DNA from: Brachybacterium paraconglomeratum
GTDB taxonomy: Bacteria > Actinomycetota > Actinomycetes > Actinomycetales > Dermabacteraceae
Assembly (NCBI RefSeq): GCF_003994255.1
Contig: NZ_ML133858.1
Location: forward strand, 122,019-186,018
DNA: 64,000 nucleotides
Reading direction: 5' to 3'
Numbering within the stretch: position 1 is the first letter of the stretch; the number at the start of each line of letters is the position of its first letter. Made by a program: the position numbers and the translations under genes. A model generated the notes under the pieces. The model was not told where the DNA came from. It made no database searches and was given only the letters and a program-made list of their open reading frames with translations. Positions 8,143 to 17,241 of this stretch are shown here, piece after piece.

Positions 8143-9150
8143 ATGCGCTCTCTCGAGATCCATGCCCCCGGCGACCTCCGCCTCGTCGAGAAGGAGCCGA
8201 CCGCCCCGGGCCCCGGCCAGGTCCGACTCGCCGTCGAGTACGGCGGCATCTGCGGCTCCGACCTCGGCTACTGGAGGACCGGCGTCTCCGGCACCGCGGT
8301 GATGAAGCGTCCCTTCGTGCTGGGCCACGAGATCTCCGGCCGCATCGAGGAGCTCGGCGAGGGCGTCACCGGCCTCGCCGTCGGCCAGGGCGTCACCGTG
8401 CACCCCGCCCGCACCCGCTCCCCGCTGCCGGAGGAGCTGGTGGGCCGGGAGAACCTCCACCCGGACCTGACCTACTTCGGCTCCGCCGCGCAGGACCCGC
8501 ACACCGACGGCGCCTTCGCCCAGTCCCTCACCGTGGACGCTGACCAGATCGTGCCGCTGCCGGAGGGGCTGTCGACCCGCCGCGCCGTGCTCGCCGAGCC
8601 GCTGGGCGTGGCGATGCACGCCGTCACCCGTGCCGGCGACCTCACCGGCAAGCACGTGCTGGTCAGCGGCTGCGGCCCCGTGGGCTTGCTGGTCGTGCTC
8701 GCGGCCCGCGCCGCGGGCGCCGCGCACATCACCGCCGTCGACCTCGCCGAGGCCGCCCGCGAGCGCGCCCTCGCGCTCGGGGCCGACGAGGCGCTGGAGT
8801 CCACCGACGGCATGGACCAGCGGATCTCCGTGGCCTTCGAGGCCTCCGGCGCCCCCGCCTCCCTCGACGGGATCCTGCGCAGCATCGCCCGCGCCGCGAT
8901 CGTGGTGCAGGTCGGGAACCTGCCCCCGACCCCGGTCAGCGTGACCCTCGGTCCGGTGGTCTCCAAGGAACTCGATTATCGCGGCACCTACCGCTTCGTC
9001 GCCGAGATCGAGCAGGCGGTCCAGCTGCTCGCGAGCAGCGAGGTCGCCGAGCAGGTGATCAGCGACGAGTTCGCGCTCGAGGACGCGCAGGCCGCCTTCG
9101 AGGCCGCCGCCGGCCGCGGCTCGAGCAAGGTCGTGCTCACCTTCGCCTGA
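8143..9150 (+). CDS. Zinc-dependent medium-chain dehydrogenase, L-idonate 5-dehydrogenase-like
   Basis: This 335-residue MDR protein has the catalytic zinc ligands in GGICGSD and GHE, a third ligand region AEPLG, and a Rossmann motif SGCGPVGLL for NAD(P). The structural-zinc loop, which normally carries four cysteines, has none here (HPARTRSPLPEE...). It is therefore a single-zinc enzyme like several polyol and sugar-acid dehydrogenases. AAAGGA precedes the ATG at a good distance. A 100-bp gap separates it from the regulator gene. A role in oxidation of a sugar acid or polyol brought in or controlled by the two preceding genes is plausible; the true substrate is unknown. Confidence 0.82.
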   Translation: MRSLEIHAPGDLRLVEKEPTAPGPGQVRLAVEYGGICGSDLGYWRTGVSGTAVMKRPFVLGHEISGRIEELGEGVTGLAVGQGVTVHPARTRSPLPEELVGRENLHPDLTYFGSAAQDPHTDGAFAQSLTVDADQIVPLPEGLSTRRAVLAEPLGVAMHAVTRAGDLTGKHVLVSGCGPVGLLVVLAARAAGAAHITAVDLAEAARERALALGADEALESTDGMDQRISVAFEASGAPASLDGILRSIARAAIVVQVGNLPPTPVSVTLGPVVSKELDYRGTYRFVAEIEQAVQLLASSEVAEQVISDEFALEDAQAAFEAAAGRGSSKVVLTFA

Positions 9151-9167
9151 CGGCCGCGCCGCGCCGT

Positions 9168-9204
9168 CCGCGGGCCCGTCGACACCTCGTCGGCGGGCCC
9201 GCGG
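9168..9204 (+). terminator. Hairpin after the dehydrogenase gene
   Basis: CCGCGGGCCCG (9168-9178) and CGGGCCCGCGG (9194-9204) are perfect 11-bp arms with a 15-nt loop. They lie 18 bp after the dehydrogenase stop and directly before the promoter of the next gene. Confidence 0.6.
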
Positions 9205-9218
9205 CGCTCGAGCGGCCG

Positions 9219-9224
9219 TAGAAT
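9219..9224 (+). promoter_or_regulatory. -10 box of a leaderless promoter
   Basis: TAGAAT matches the -10 consensus at five of six positions and ends 8 nt before the ATG at 9233. No ribosome binding site is present. No clear -35 element is seen. Confidence 0.45.
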
Positions 9225-9232
9225 CGTCCTCC

Positions 9233-10309
9233 ATGACCGGCCCTTCCGCGCTTCCCCGTCCCCCGCGCCGCATCGTCATCGTCGCCGGCCCCTCGGGGAG
9301 CGGCAAGGGCGTGATGTCGCACCGCGCGGGCCTGCCCACGGTGCCGCTGGACGAGTTCTACCGCGACCACGACGATCCCTCCCTCCCCCACCGCTTCGGG
9401 ATCGTGGACTGGGACGATCCGGCCTCCTGGAACGCGGGGGCCGCACTCGAGGCGCTCGTCGCCCTCGCCCATGACGGGGTCGCCGAGGTGCCCGTCTACT
9501 CGATCCCGCTCTCCCGCCGCACCGGCACCGCGACGCTGCGCGCCGAGGACGCCGAGCTGCTGATCGCCGAGGGGATCTTCGCCGCGCAGCTCATCGCGCC
9601 GCTGCGGGAGCTGGGGCTGCTGGCCGACGCGATCGTGCTGCAGCGCCCCACCCCGGTGGTGTTCGCGCTGCGACTGGCCCGGGACCTGCGCGAGGGCCGC
9701 AAGCCGCCGCTGACGCTGCTGCGGCGGGGCTGGGGGCTGGCCCGTGACCAGCGCGGGGACCTCGAGCGCTGGAAGGCGGCGGGGATGCGCCCGGTGGGCC
9801 TCCGCGAGGGCACGCGCCTGCTGCGACGCCTCACCGCCCTCGCCGCGGCCGAGCGGCGCCACCGACCGGCCGCGGACGGCGCCGGGACGGTCCTCGAGAT
9901 CACCGCGGTCGCCTTCCTGCGCGAGGGCGAGGACGGGGCCGAGCTGCTCGCGGTGCGCAAGCGCGGCACCGGCTCCTACATGCAGGTGGGCGGCAAGCTC
10001 GAGCCGGGCGAGTCGGCGCTCGAGGCGGCGGTGCGCGAGGTGGAGGAGGAGCTCGGCGTGCGGCTCGATCCGGCAGGTCTCTCCCCGCTCGGCGACTTCG
10101 AGGCCGTCGCCGCCAACGAGCCGAGCACGCGCGTGCGCTCGACTGTCTTCGTCTGCCGGCAGTCCCTCCCGGAGCCGCTCGAGGTGCGGGCCGAGCTCGC
10201 CGACCACCGCTGGTTCCCGCTGTCCGGGACCCCGGCGGGCGTGCGGCTCGCCCCGCTCATGACCGAGCACATCCTCCCGGCGCTGCAGGCCGGCGCCGCT
10301 CGATCCTGA
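9233..10309 (+). CDS. Uridine kinase-like P-loop domain fused to a Nudix hydrolase domain
   Basis: Residues 1-205 form a uridine kinase-like P-loop domain: Walker A GPSGSGKG at 19-26, a PLDEFYRD segment typical of the nucleoside-binding part of Udk, and LIAEGIFAA near the Walker B position. Residues about 220-355 form a complete Nudix domain whose box, starting GGKLEPGES near residue 252, satisfies G-x5-E-x7-REUxEExGU. The usual separate proteins are about 200 and 150 residues, so 358 residues fits a simple fusion. The kinase half would phosphorylate a nucleoside-like substrate and the Nudix half would hydrolyse a nucleoside diphosphate derivative. The actual substrates are unknown. It stands alone between a terminator and a convergent operon and appears to be leaderless. 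Confidence 0.85.
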   Translation: MTGPSALPRPPRRIVIVAGPSGSGKGVMSHRAGLPTVPLDEFYRDHDDPSLPHRFGIVDWDDPASWNAGAALEALVALAHDGVAEVPVYSIPLSRRTGTATLRAEDAELLIAEGIFAAQLIAPLRELGLLADAIVLQRPTPVVFALRLARDLREGRKPPLTLLRRGWGLARDQRGDLERWKAAGMRPVGLREGTRLLRRLTALAAAERRHRPAADGAGTVLEITAVAFLREGEDGAELLAVRKRGTGSYMQVGGKLEPGESALEAAVREVEEELGVRLDPAGLSPLGDFEAVAANEPSTRVRSTVFVCRQSLPEPLEVRAELADHRWFPLSGTPAGVRLAPLMTEHILPALQAGAARS

Positions 10310-10375
10310 GCTCCCCGGGCTCGCAGGCCGCCCCCGCGTCCCACCCTCCGCTCCCACGTCACGGCACAGCACGCA

Positions 10376-10467
10376 CGCGACACGCCCCGCGGGGCGCCGA
10401 GATCACTGATTCCATGGGTTCCTGCCGGATTGCGGTGCTCTCGACGCACGCTCCACGGCGTGTCGCG
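10376..10467. repeat. Inverted repeat in convergent intergenic region
   Basis: CGCGACACGCC (10376-10386) and GGCGTGTCGCG (10457-10467) are perfect 11-bp arms 70 nt apart. They lie in the 273-bp gap between the kinase/Nudix gene and deoA, which converge. This may be a weak terminator or a remnant of an intergenic repeat. Nothing else is recognisable in the gap. Confidence 0.35.
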
Positions 10468-10582
10468 CACAGCGACCGGACCAGGGCGCGCAGAGCGCAA
10501 CAGCCCGGTCGGGCCGACGGACCTGCAGCAGGGCCGAGCGTCCGCACGGACCGAGCCCGCGCCCACCCAGCCCGGGACCGGG

Positions 10583-11896
10583 TCAGGCGATCCGGTCCAG
10601 CACGATCCGGTGCTCGGGGACCTCGGTGCCGGGCGCGGCGAGGGTCCAGGAGCCCTCGAGCGACTCGAGGGCGCGGCCCATCCGCTCCGGGGTGTCGGTG
10701 TGGAGGCGGGCGAGCACGTCCCCGGCCCGGACCTCCTCGCCCAGGTGCTTCTCGATCTCGACGCCGGCGGCGGCCTGCACCGCCTCGCCCGGGCGGGATC
10801 GGCCCGCGCCCAGGCGCCAGGCCGCCACGCCCACGCCCATCGCGTCCAGGCCCGTGACCACGCCGTCCTCCGCGGCGCGCAGCTCCTCGACGTGCGCCGC
10901 GACCGGCAGCGGCGCGTCCGCGTCGCCGCCCTGGGCCGTGATCATCGCGCGCCAGGTGTCCATGGCGCGGCCGTCCGTCAGCGCGGCGTCGACGTCGGCA
11001 TCGCGCACCCCGGCGGCCTCGAGCATCTCACGGGCCAGCGCGACGGTCAGCTCGACCACGTCGGCCGGTCCACCGCCGGCGAGCACCTCGAGCGACTCGC
11101 GCACCTCGAGGCCGTTGCCGGCGGTGCGGCCCAGCGGCGCGGACATGTCGGTGAGCAGGGCGACGGTGCGCACCCCCGCATCGGTGCCGAGGTCGACCAT
11201 GGTGCGGGCGAGCTCGCGGGCATCGGCCTCCTCCTTCATGAAGGCGCCGGCGCCGGTCTTCACGTCCAGGGTGAGCGCGGCGGTGCCCTCGGCGATCTTC
11301 TTGGACATGATCGAGGAGGCGATCAGCGGGATCGCCTCGACGGTGGAGGTGATGTCGCGCAGGGCGTAGAGCTTCTTGTCCGCCGGGGCGAGGCCGGAGC
11401 CGGCCGCGCAGATCACGGCGCCGACGTCCGCGAGCTGGCGCATCATCTCGTCGTTGCTGAGCGAGGCGCGCCAGCCGGGGATCGCCTCGAGCTTGTCGAG
11501 GGTGCCGCCGGTGTGGCCGAGCCCGCGCCCGGACAGCTGCGGCACGGCGACCCCGAAGGAGGCGACCAGAGGGGCGAGCGGCAGGGTGATCTTGTCGCCG
11601 ACGCCGCCGGTGGAGTGCTTGTCGGTGGTGGCCTTGTCGAGGGAGGAGAAGTCCATCCGCTCGCCGCTGGCGATCATGGCGGCGGTCCAGCGGGCGATCT
11701 CCTCGCGCCCCATGCCGTTGAGGAACACGGCCATGGCGAGGGCGGCCATCTGCTCCTCGGCGACGACGCCGCGGGTGTACGCGTCGATGACCCAGTCGAT
11801 CTGCTCGGGGCTGAGCCGCTGCCGGTCGCGCTTGGTGCGGATGACGTCGACGGCGTCGAAGGGCTCGACGGCGGGGCGGGAGGTCTGGTCGGTCAT
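10583..11896 (-). CDS. deoA: Thymidine phosphorylase
   Basis: The 437-residue product carries the family signature SGRGLGHTGGTLDKLE, the phosphate-binding stretch DKHSTGGVGDK, and ALTLDVKTGAGAFM. It cleaves thymidine and deoxyuridine with phosphate into base and deoxyribose-1-phosphate. It is the last gene of the nucleoside uptake operon that starts with the BMP lipoprotein at 18357. Cdd lies 88 bp upstream, so deaminated cytidine products can be processed further. The ATG at 11896 follows AGGAG by 7 nt. Confidence 0.94.
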   Translation of the reverse strand: MTDQTSRPAVEPFDAVDVIRTKRDRQRLSPEQIDWVIDAYTRGVVAEEQMAALAMAVFLNGMGREEIARWTAAMIASGERMDFSSLDKATTDKHSTGGVGDKITLPLAPLVASFGVAVPQLSGRGLGHTGGTLDKLEAIPGWRASLSNDEMMRQLADVGAVICAAGSGLAPADKKLYALRDITSTVEAIPLIASSIMSKKIAEGTAALTLDVKTGAGAFMKEEADARELARTMVDLGTDAGVRTVALLTDMSAPLGRTAGNGLEVRESLEVLAGGGPADVVELTVALAREMLEAAGVRDADVDAALTDGRAMDTWRAMITAQGGDADAPLPVAAHVEELRAAEDGVVTGLDAMGVGVAAWRLGAGRSRPGEAVQAAAGVEIEKHLGEEVRAGDVLARLHTDTPERMGRALESLEGSWTLAAPGTEVPEHRIVLDRIA

Positions 11897-11984
11897 GGCG
11901 TGCTCCTGGGGTGGTGGAGGGCGGCAGGGATCAGCGAGCGGGGCGAGCGGCCGGGATCGGCGCGGCCGGGTTCGGAGGGCGAGG

Positions 11985-12431
11985 TCAGAGGGCGAGGTCG
12001 GAGGGGCCGAAGGCCTGCGGCAGCACCTCGGCCATCGCGCGCGGCCCCTCGGGGGTGAGGATCACGAGGTCGGCGCCGGCGTGCTCGGACAGCAGCTGGC
12101 GGCAGCGCCCGCAGGGCATGACCACCGCGCGCTCGTCGCGGGCGAGGGACTCGTCGCCGCCGACGCACACGAAGCGGTGCAGCTTCCCGCCCCCGCCGGC
12201 GATGAGGTCGCTGATCAGCCCGCACTCGGCGCACAGCGTCACGCCGTAGCCGGCGTTCTCCACGTTGCAGCCGTGCAGCAGGCGACCGTCCTCGGCGAGC
12301 GCGGCGGCGCCCACCCGGAAGCGGGAGTACGGGGTGTAGGCGCGCTCGGCGATCGCACGGGCCTCGGCCAGGAGGGTCTCGAACTCGGCAGGTGCGGTCG
12401 GCGCCGGGGGCGCGGGGTCGTTCGCGGTCAT
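11985..12431 (-). CDS. cdd: Cytidine deaminase
   Basis: The product is 148 residues, in the range for the tetrameric bacterial enzyme. The zinc site is complete: the catalytic glutamate in CAE (within VTLCAEC) and PCGRCRQ. The substrate stretch CNVENAGYG and an N-terminal YSRFRVGAA are present. It deaminates cytidine and deoxycytidine to uridine and deoxyuridine. The ATG at 12431 was chosen because it starts about 15 residues before the conserved fold. Read-through to the much longer upstream frame has no homology. It sits between the second permease gene and deoA in the nucleoside operon. Confidence 0.93.
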   Translation of the reverse strand: MTANDPAPPAPTAPAEFETLLAEARAIAERAYTPYSRFRVGAAALAEDGRLLHGCNVENAGYGVTLCAECGLISDLIAGGGGKLHRFVCVGGDESLARDERAVVMPCGRCRQLLSEHAGADLVILTPEGPRAMAEVLPQAFGPSDLAL

Positions 12432-12507
12432 GTGCTCGATGCTCTCACTGCGGGGGCTCGGGAGGGGAGGAACGCGCCGTCCCGGGAGGGCGGAGCGCGA
12501 CATGCGG

Positions 12508-12568
12508 CGCCGCGCCCCGGGACGACGGGACGTGATGCGCGACGCCGCGCCCCGAGGACGACGGGACG
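12508..12568. repeat. Two imperfect direct repeats, about 25 bp each
   Basis: CGCCGCGCCCCG-GGACGACGGGACG (12508-12532) recurs at 12543-12568 with one inserted base, at a 35-bp period. The repeats fill most of the 173-bp gap between the permease gene and cdd. No gene is seen in the gap. Confidence 0.6.
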
Positions 12569-12604
12569 CGGCGGCGCGGTGCCGCCCGGCGGGGCGGCGG
12601 GAGG

Positions 12605-13942
12605 TCACTGCTTGACGTAGGGCTGCCCGTTCGCAGCGGGGACCCGCACCCTGCCCACCACGCCCGCGACCGCGAACAGCGCGACCACGTACGGGAGCAT
12701 GAGCAGGAAGTCGCCGGGGATGGAGACCCCGCCCTCGGCGGCGGACATGGTGCCCAGGCGCAGCTGGAGCGAGTCCGCGAAGGCGAAGGTCAGCGCCGCC
12801 AGCAGCGCGCCGACGGGGTGGTAGCGGCCCAGGATCATCGCGGCCAGCGCGATGTAGCCCTTGCCCGCGCTCATCTCCTCGCCGAAGGCGACGCCGGTGC
12901 CGATGGTGAGGGTCGCACCGCCCAGGCCCGCCACGGCGGCGCCGAGCAGCACGTTCTTCCAGCGGGTGAGGTTCACGGCGATGCCGACGGTGTCCGCGGC
13001 CTTGGGGTGCTCGCCGACGGCGCGCACGCGCAGCCCCCAGCGGGTGCGGAAGAGCGCGACGGTCAGTCCCGCGACGATGATCCACATGAGGTAGACGAGG
13101 ATGTTCTGCTCGAACAGGACCCTCCCGATCACGGGGAGGTCGGCCAGGACCGGGATCCGCAGGGTGGGCAGGCGCAGCGGCGCGTTGAACAGCCCGGGGT
13201 TGTCCCGCATCACGGTGCCGAAGAAGAACGAGGTCACGCCGATGGCGAGGACGTTCAGGACGACGCCGACGATGATCTGCTGGACCTGGTAGCCGACCGC
13301 GAAGAGCGCCAGCAGCGCACCCATGATCAGGGCGACCAGCGGGGCGGCGAGCAGCCCCAGCCACACGTTCCCGGTGAGGGAGCCCACCAGCGTCGCGCCG
13401 AAGGCGCCGAACAGCAGCTGCCCCTCGATCGCGATGTTGATGACGCCCGCGCGCTCGGAGAGCACTCCGGACAGCGCCCCGAAGGCGAGCGGCACGGCCA
13501 GCACGATCGTGCCCTGCAGCAGCGTGGTCACGTCGAGGGAGCGCTGGGAGATCACCCAGGTCATGAACGCGAGGACCCAGGCGACGGCGAACACGGCGAT
13601 CAGCGCGATACGCACGCCGCGGGAGGGGCGGGCCTTGCGCGCCTGGAGGACCCAGAGCCCGGCCGACGCGGCGAGCGCGAGGACAGACAGGGCGATCGCC
13701 CCGCCCTGCGAGGGCAGGGTGACGCGCTCGGGGACGAGGCCGAGGGGGTTCAGGTCGGTCTCTCGGGCGAGCGCGAACACCGACTCGGCGCCGGGCAGGC
13801 CGCGCAGCCCGAAGAACACCAGCGCGATCAGACCGAGCACGGTGGCGGTGGCGGGCAGGTGCCACCAGCCGGCGGGACGGGAGTCGTCCAGGCGCTTCTC
13901 GACGACGGAGTCGTCGGCGACGACCACGGGGGCGGTGCTCAT
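12605..13942 (-). CDS. Nucleoside ABC transporter, permease 2
   Basis: This membrane protein of about 445 residues belongs to the BPD_transp_2 (branched-chain/ribose type) permease family. Conserved stretches include SERAGVINIAIEGQLLFGAF and GKGYIALAAMILG. About ten hydrophobic segments are visible, after a hydrophilic N-terminus of about 28 residues. It pairs with the preceding permease in a BMP-type importer (NupPQ of the NupNOPQ class). ATG at 13942 overlaps the stop of permease 1 (ATGA) and follows AGGAGGA. Neighbouring cdd and deoA support nucleosides as the substrate. Confidence 0.9.
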   Translation of the reverse strand: MSTAPVVVADDSVVEKRLDDSRPAGWWHLPATATVLGLIALVFFGLRGLPGAESVFALARETDLNPLGLVPERVTLPSQGGAIALSVLALAASAGLWVLQARKARPSRGVRIALIAVFAVAWVLAFMTWVISQRSLDVTTLLQGTIVLAVPLAFGALSGVLSERAGVINIAIEGQLLFGAFGATLVGSLTGNVWLGLLAAPLVALIMGALLALFAVGYQVQQIIVGVVLNVLAIGVTSFFFGTVMRDNPGLFNAPLRLPTLRIPVLADLPVIGRVLFEQNILVYLMWIIVAGLTVALFRTRWGLRVRAVGEHPKAADTVGIAVNLTRWKNVLLGAAVAGLGGATLTIGTGVAFGEEMSAGKGYIALAAMILGRYHPVGALLAALTFAFADSLQLRLGTMSAAEGGVSIPGDFLLMLPYVVALFAVAGVVGRVRVPAANGQPYVKQ

Positions 13943-15567
13943 CGGTGGTCCTCCTGCGCATCGGTGGTGTCCTCGCCGCGCTCGGACGCGGGGGCGGTCC
14001 CGTCGGACGGATCCTGTCGGGCGTGCGTGCCGGTCCCGGAGGCGCCGGTCGGCGGCGCGTCGCCGGGCGGCGCTCCCCCGTCGACGGGCACGTCGGCGCG
14101 GTGGGCGCCGCCGGAGGAGCTGCCGTCGGACCCGCCCGCGGCGGGCCCGTCGGCCGTCGTGCCCGCGGTGCCGGCGGCCGTCGAGGCACCGGCGGCGGCG
14201 CCGACCGTCGCGGGGACCTCGACGGCGCGGGTGCGGCGAGCGCGGCGCGCCCCGGCGCCGGGGTGGTCGATGCGGCGCAGGCCGATCAGGGTGCGCACCA
14301 GCGGCGGCGCGGCGATGAAGAGCACCACGAGCACCTGGATGACCTGCACGAGGTCCAGCGGCACGCCCTGGTTGGTCTCCATGAAGCGCCCGCCCGTGGA
14401 CAGGGCCGCGAAGAGCAGGCCGGCCAGCACGATGCCCACGGGGCCGGAGCGGCCCAGCAGCGCGACCGTGATCGCGTCGAAGCCGATGTTGCCGGCGACG
14501 CCCTCGGTGAGGCGGCGCTCGGTGCCCAGCACGTGCACGGCCCCGGCGAGGCCCACCAGGGCGCCCGCGACGGCGAGGACCAGGAAGGCGGTGCGGGCCG
14601 GAGAGATGCCGGCGACGCGGGCGGCGCGCGGGTTCGAGCCGACGGCCCGGAAGTGGAAGCCGAGGGTGGAGCGGCTCATCAGCCACCACAGCAGCACGGC
14701 GGCGCCCGCGGCGAGGAAGAGGCCGGCGTGGAGGCGGAACCCGCCGCCGAGCAGCAGCGGCAGGGTCGCGTTCTCCCCCACCGACGGGGAGGTGGGCTGG
14801 GACTGGTTCGCGCCGGTGAACGCGGTGGTCTTCAGCGCGAAGAACAGCAGGTAGGTCGCGATCCAGTTCAGCATGATCGTGCTGATGACCTCGTTGGCGC
14901 CGAAGCGGGCCTTGAGGAAGCCGGCGATCCCGCCCCACACGCCGCCGGCGAGCACGCCCGCGAGCAGCGCGACCAGCAGGTGCAGCACGACGGGGAGCTG
15001 GAACGCGAAGCCGACGTAGCCCGCGGCCATCGCGCCGACGATCAGCTGGCCGGTGCCGCCGATGTTGAACAGGCCCGCCCGGAAGCTCACGGCCATGCCG
15101 GCCGCGGCGATGATCAGCGGGGTCGCGACAGTGAGGGTCTCGGTCAGGGGGCGCAGCCCGGCGGCGAGCGCGGGGAAGAGCACGTAGGTGCCGGAGCCGC
15201 CGGCCTCGCGCACGTCCTCCGCGACGCGGGAGAAGCCCGGCCCGTCGAAGACCGCGCCGCGGAACATCGCGCCGTAGGCGTGGGTGACGGACTGCCAGAT
15301 CGCGGTGAGCGCGTCGGAGGGGCGGGCGAAGAAGTAGCCGAGGGTGGTGCGGACCTCCTCGTCGGCGATGACGATCAGCACCGAGCCGATGAGGAAGGCG
15401 AACACGAAGCTCATCACGACCACCAGCAGGTCGCTGCGCGCGATCGACTGGAGGGTGCGGGCCAGCGCCGTCTCGGCGCGCTCCTCGGGCGGGGGCGGGG
15501 CGTCGGCGGCGCCCGCGCCGACGCCGGGCGCGGAGCCGGCGGCGCCGGTCTCGGAGAGGGTGCTCAT
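13939..15567 (-). CDS. Nucleoside ABC transporter, permease 1
   Basis: The product is about 542 residues. The first ~40 residues are Pro/Ala/Gly-rich. A BPD_transp_2 permease core with some ten membrane segments follows, including SFRAGLFNIGGTGQLI and TEGVAGNIGFDAITVALLG. After residue ~425 comes a cytosolic tail of roughly 115 residues rich in Gly, Ala, Thr and Asp. The long disordered tail is unusual for this family. ATG at 15567 shares a base with the ATPase stop (TGATG). A GTG at 15570 is an alternative with a 4-bp overlap. It works with the ATPase, permease 2 and the BMP lipoprotein. Confidence 0.9.
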   Translation of the reverse strand: MSTLSETGAAGSAPGVGAGAADAPPPPEERAETALARTLQSIARSDLLVVVMSFVFAFLIGSVLIVIADEEVRTTLGYFFARPSDALTAIWQSVTHAYGAMFRGAVFDGPGFSRVAEDVREAGGSGTYVLFPALAAGLRPLTETLTVATPLIIAAAGMAVSFRAGLFNIGGTGQLIVGAMAAGYVGFAFQLPVVLHLLVALLAGVLAGGVWGGIAGFLKARFGANEVISTIMLNWIATYLLFFALKTTAFTGANQSQPTSPSVGENATLPLLLGGGFRLHAGLFLAAGAAVLLWWLMSRSTLGFHFRAVGSNPRAARVAGISPARTAFLVLAVAGALVGLAGAVHVLGTERRLTEGVAGNIGFDAITVALLGRSGPVGIVLAGLLFAALSTGGRFMETNQGVPLDLVQVIQVLVVLFIAAPPLVRTLIGLRRIDHPGAGARRARRTRAVEVPATVGAAAGASTAAGTAGTTADGPAAGGSDGSSSGGAHRADVPVDGGAPPGDAPPTGASGTGTHARQDPSDGTAPASERGEDTTDAQEDHR

Positions 15568-17138
15568 CACGCGATGTCTCCTTCGTCGGCGAGCTGGCTG
15601 TCGGTGGTGCGGGCGCCGGCGGCCACGGCCTCGCGGGCGGCATCGGCGGTGTAGCCCGCCATCATCAGGCCCAGCACGTCGCGGTCCTCGTCGCCGGGGA
15701 CGATGCCGAGGATGCGACCGCGGTACATCACGGCGATGCGGTCGGCGAGCTGGGTGACCTCGTCGAGCTCGGTCGAGACGATCACGACGGGGGTGCCCTT
15801 GTCGCGCTCGTCGAGGATGCGGCGGTGGAGGAACTCGATCGAGCCGACGTCCACGCCGCGGGTGGGCTGGGAGGCGATCAGGAGCGCCAGCTCGCGGTTC
15901 AGCGCGCGGGCCATGACGATCTTCTGCTGGTTGCCGCCGGACAGCGTGGACGCGGCCGATGCCGCCGATCCGGTGCGGATGTCGAACTCCGGGATCAGCT
16001 TGTTCGCGTTCTCGGCGATGGCCTTCAGCGACATCGACACCGCCGTGCCGAAGGGGGCGCGGTCGTGCTGGTCCAGCACGAGGTTCTCGGCGACGGAGAA
16101 GTCCGCGACCAGCGCGTCGTGGGTGCGGTCCTCGGGGACGAAGCCGACGCCCGCGTCGAGGATCTGCTTGGTGGAGCGGCCCACCAGCTGCCTCCCCTCG
16201 AGGCGAGCGGAGCCGGCGACGCTGTCCTGCAGGCCCAGCAGCGCCTCGGTGAGCTCGGTCTGGCCGTTGCCCTGGACCCCGGCGATGCCGAGCACCTCCC
16301 CGTGGCGCACCTCGAAGGAGACACCGTCGAGGGTGCGGGTGCCGGCCTCGTCGGTGACGCGGAGGTCCTCGACCTCGAGCGCGATCTCGCCGGGTGCGGC
16401 GGGCGCCTTCTCCTGGGCGAGGGAGACCTGGCGGCCGACCATCAGGGAGGCGAGCTCGGCCTGGTCGGCCGAGGGGTCGGCCTCGCCGACCACCTTGCCG
16501 CGGCGGATCACGGTGATCCGGTCGGAGACGGCCTTGACCTCGCGGAGCTTGTGGGTGATGAAGACGATCGAGGTCCCCTCGTCACGCAGCTGGCGCATGA
16601 TCGCCATCAGCTCGTCGGTCTCGTACGGGGTGAGCACGGCGGTGGGCTCGTCCAGCACCAGCACCTCGGCGCGACGGCTGAGGGCCTTGATGATCTCGAC
16701 GCGCTGCTGGGCGCCGACGGGGAGGTCCTCGACGAGCGCATCGGGGTCGAGGTCGAAGCCGAAGCGTGCGGAGATCTCGCACACCAGCTTGCGGGCGGCG
16801 GCGAGGTCCAGGAGACCGCCGCGGGTGGGCTCGTTGCCCAGCACCATGTTCTCGGCGACCGTGAAGACGGGCACGAGCATGAAGTGCTGGTGGACCATGC
16901 CGATGCCGGCCGCCATCGCGTCGCCCGGGTCGGAGAAGCTGACGGGGCGATCATCCAGGAGGATCTGGCCGCCGTCAGGGCGGTACAGCCCGTACAGCAC
17001 GTTCATCAGGGTGGACTTGCCCGCGCCGTTCTCCCCCAGCAGGGAGTGGATCTCCCCCGGCTCGACGACCAGGTCGATCGCGTCGTTGGCCACGAAGGTC
17101 CCGAAGGTCTTCGTGATGCCGCGCAGTTCGAGCTTCAC
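15567..17138 (-). CDS. Nucleoside ABC transporter, double ATPase subunit
   Basis: This 523-residue protein has two ABC modules, as in RbsA and NupO. The first has Walker A GENGAGKST, the Q-loop stretch MVHQHFML, a degenerate signature (LPVGAQQR), and Walker B VLVLDEPTAVL. The second has a degenerate Walker A (GVQGNGQTEL, no lysine), a proper signature LSGGNQQK, and an atypical Walker B ending in ASQPTRG. This asymmetry is normal for the family. The start is GTG at 17138. A gap of about 100 bp separates it from the lipoprotein gene upstream. Confidence 0.92.
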   Translation of the reverse strand: MKLELRGITKTFGTFVANDAIDLVVEPGEIHSLLGENGAGKSTLMNVLYGLYRPDGGQILLDDRPVSFSDPGDAMAAGIGMVHQHFMLVPVFTVAENMVLGNEPTRGGLLDLAAARKLVCEISARFGFDLDPDALVEDLPVGAQQRVEIIKALSRRAEVLVLDEPTAVLTPYETDELMAIMRQLRDEGTSIVFITHKLREVKAVSDRITVIRRGKVVGEADPSADQAELASLMVGRQVSLAQEKAPAAPGEIALEVEDLRVTDEAGTRTLDGVSFEVRHGEVLGIAGVQGNGQTELTEALLGLQDSVAGSARLEGRQLVGRSTKQILDAGVGFVPEDRTHDALVADFSVAENLVLDQHDRAPFGTAVSMSLKAIAENANKLIPEFDIRTGSAASAASTLSGGNQQKIVMARALNRELALLIASQPTRGVDVGSIEFLHRRILDERDKGTPVVIVSTELDEVTQLADRIAVMYRGRILGIVPGDEDRDVLGLMMAGYTADAAREAVAAGARTTDSQLADEGDIA

Positions 17139-17241
17139 AGCACTCGCTTCCGTCGGTGCCGGCCGAGCTGCTCGGCCGTGCAGTGTGGGACATGGGACGC
17201 GGTCCCCGCCCTCGGGGCGGGGATCGCGCTCATGACGGGGC

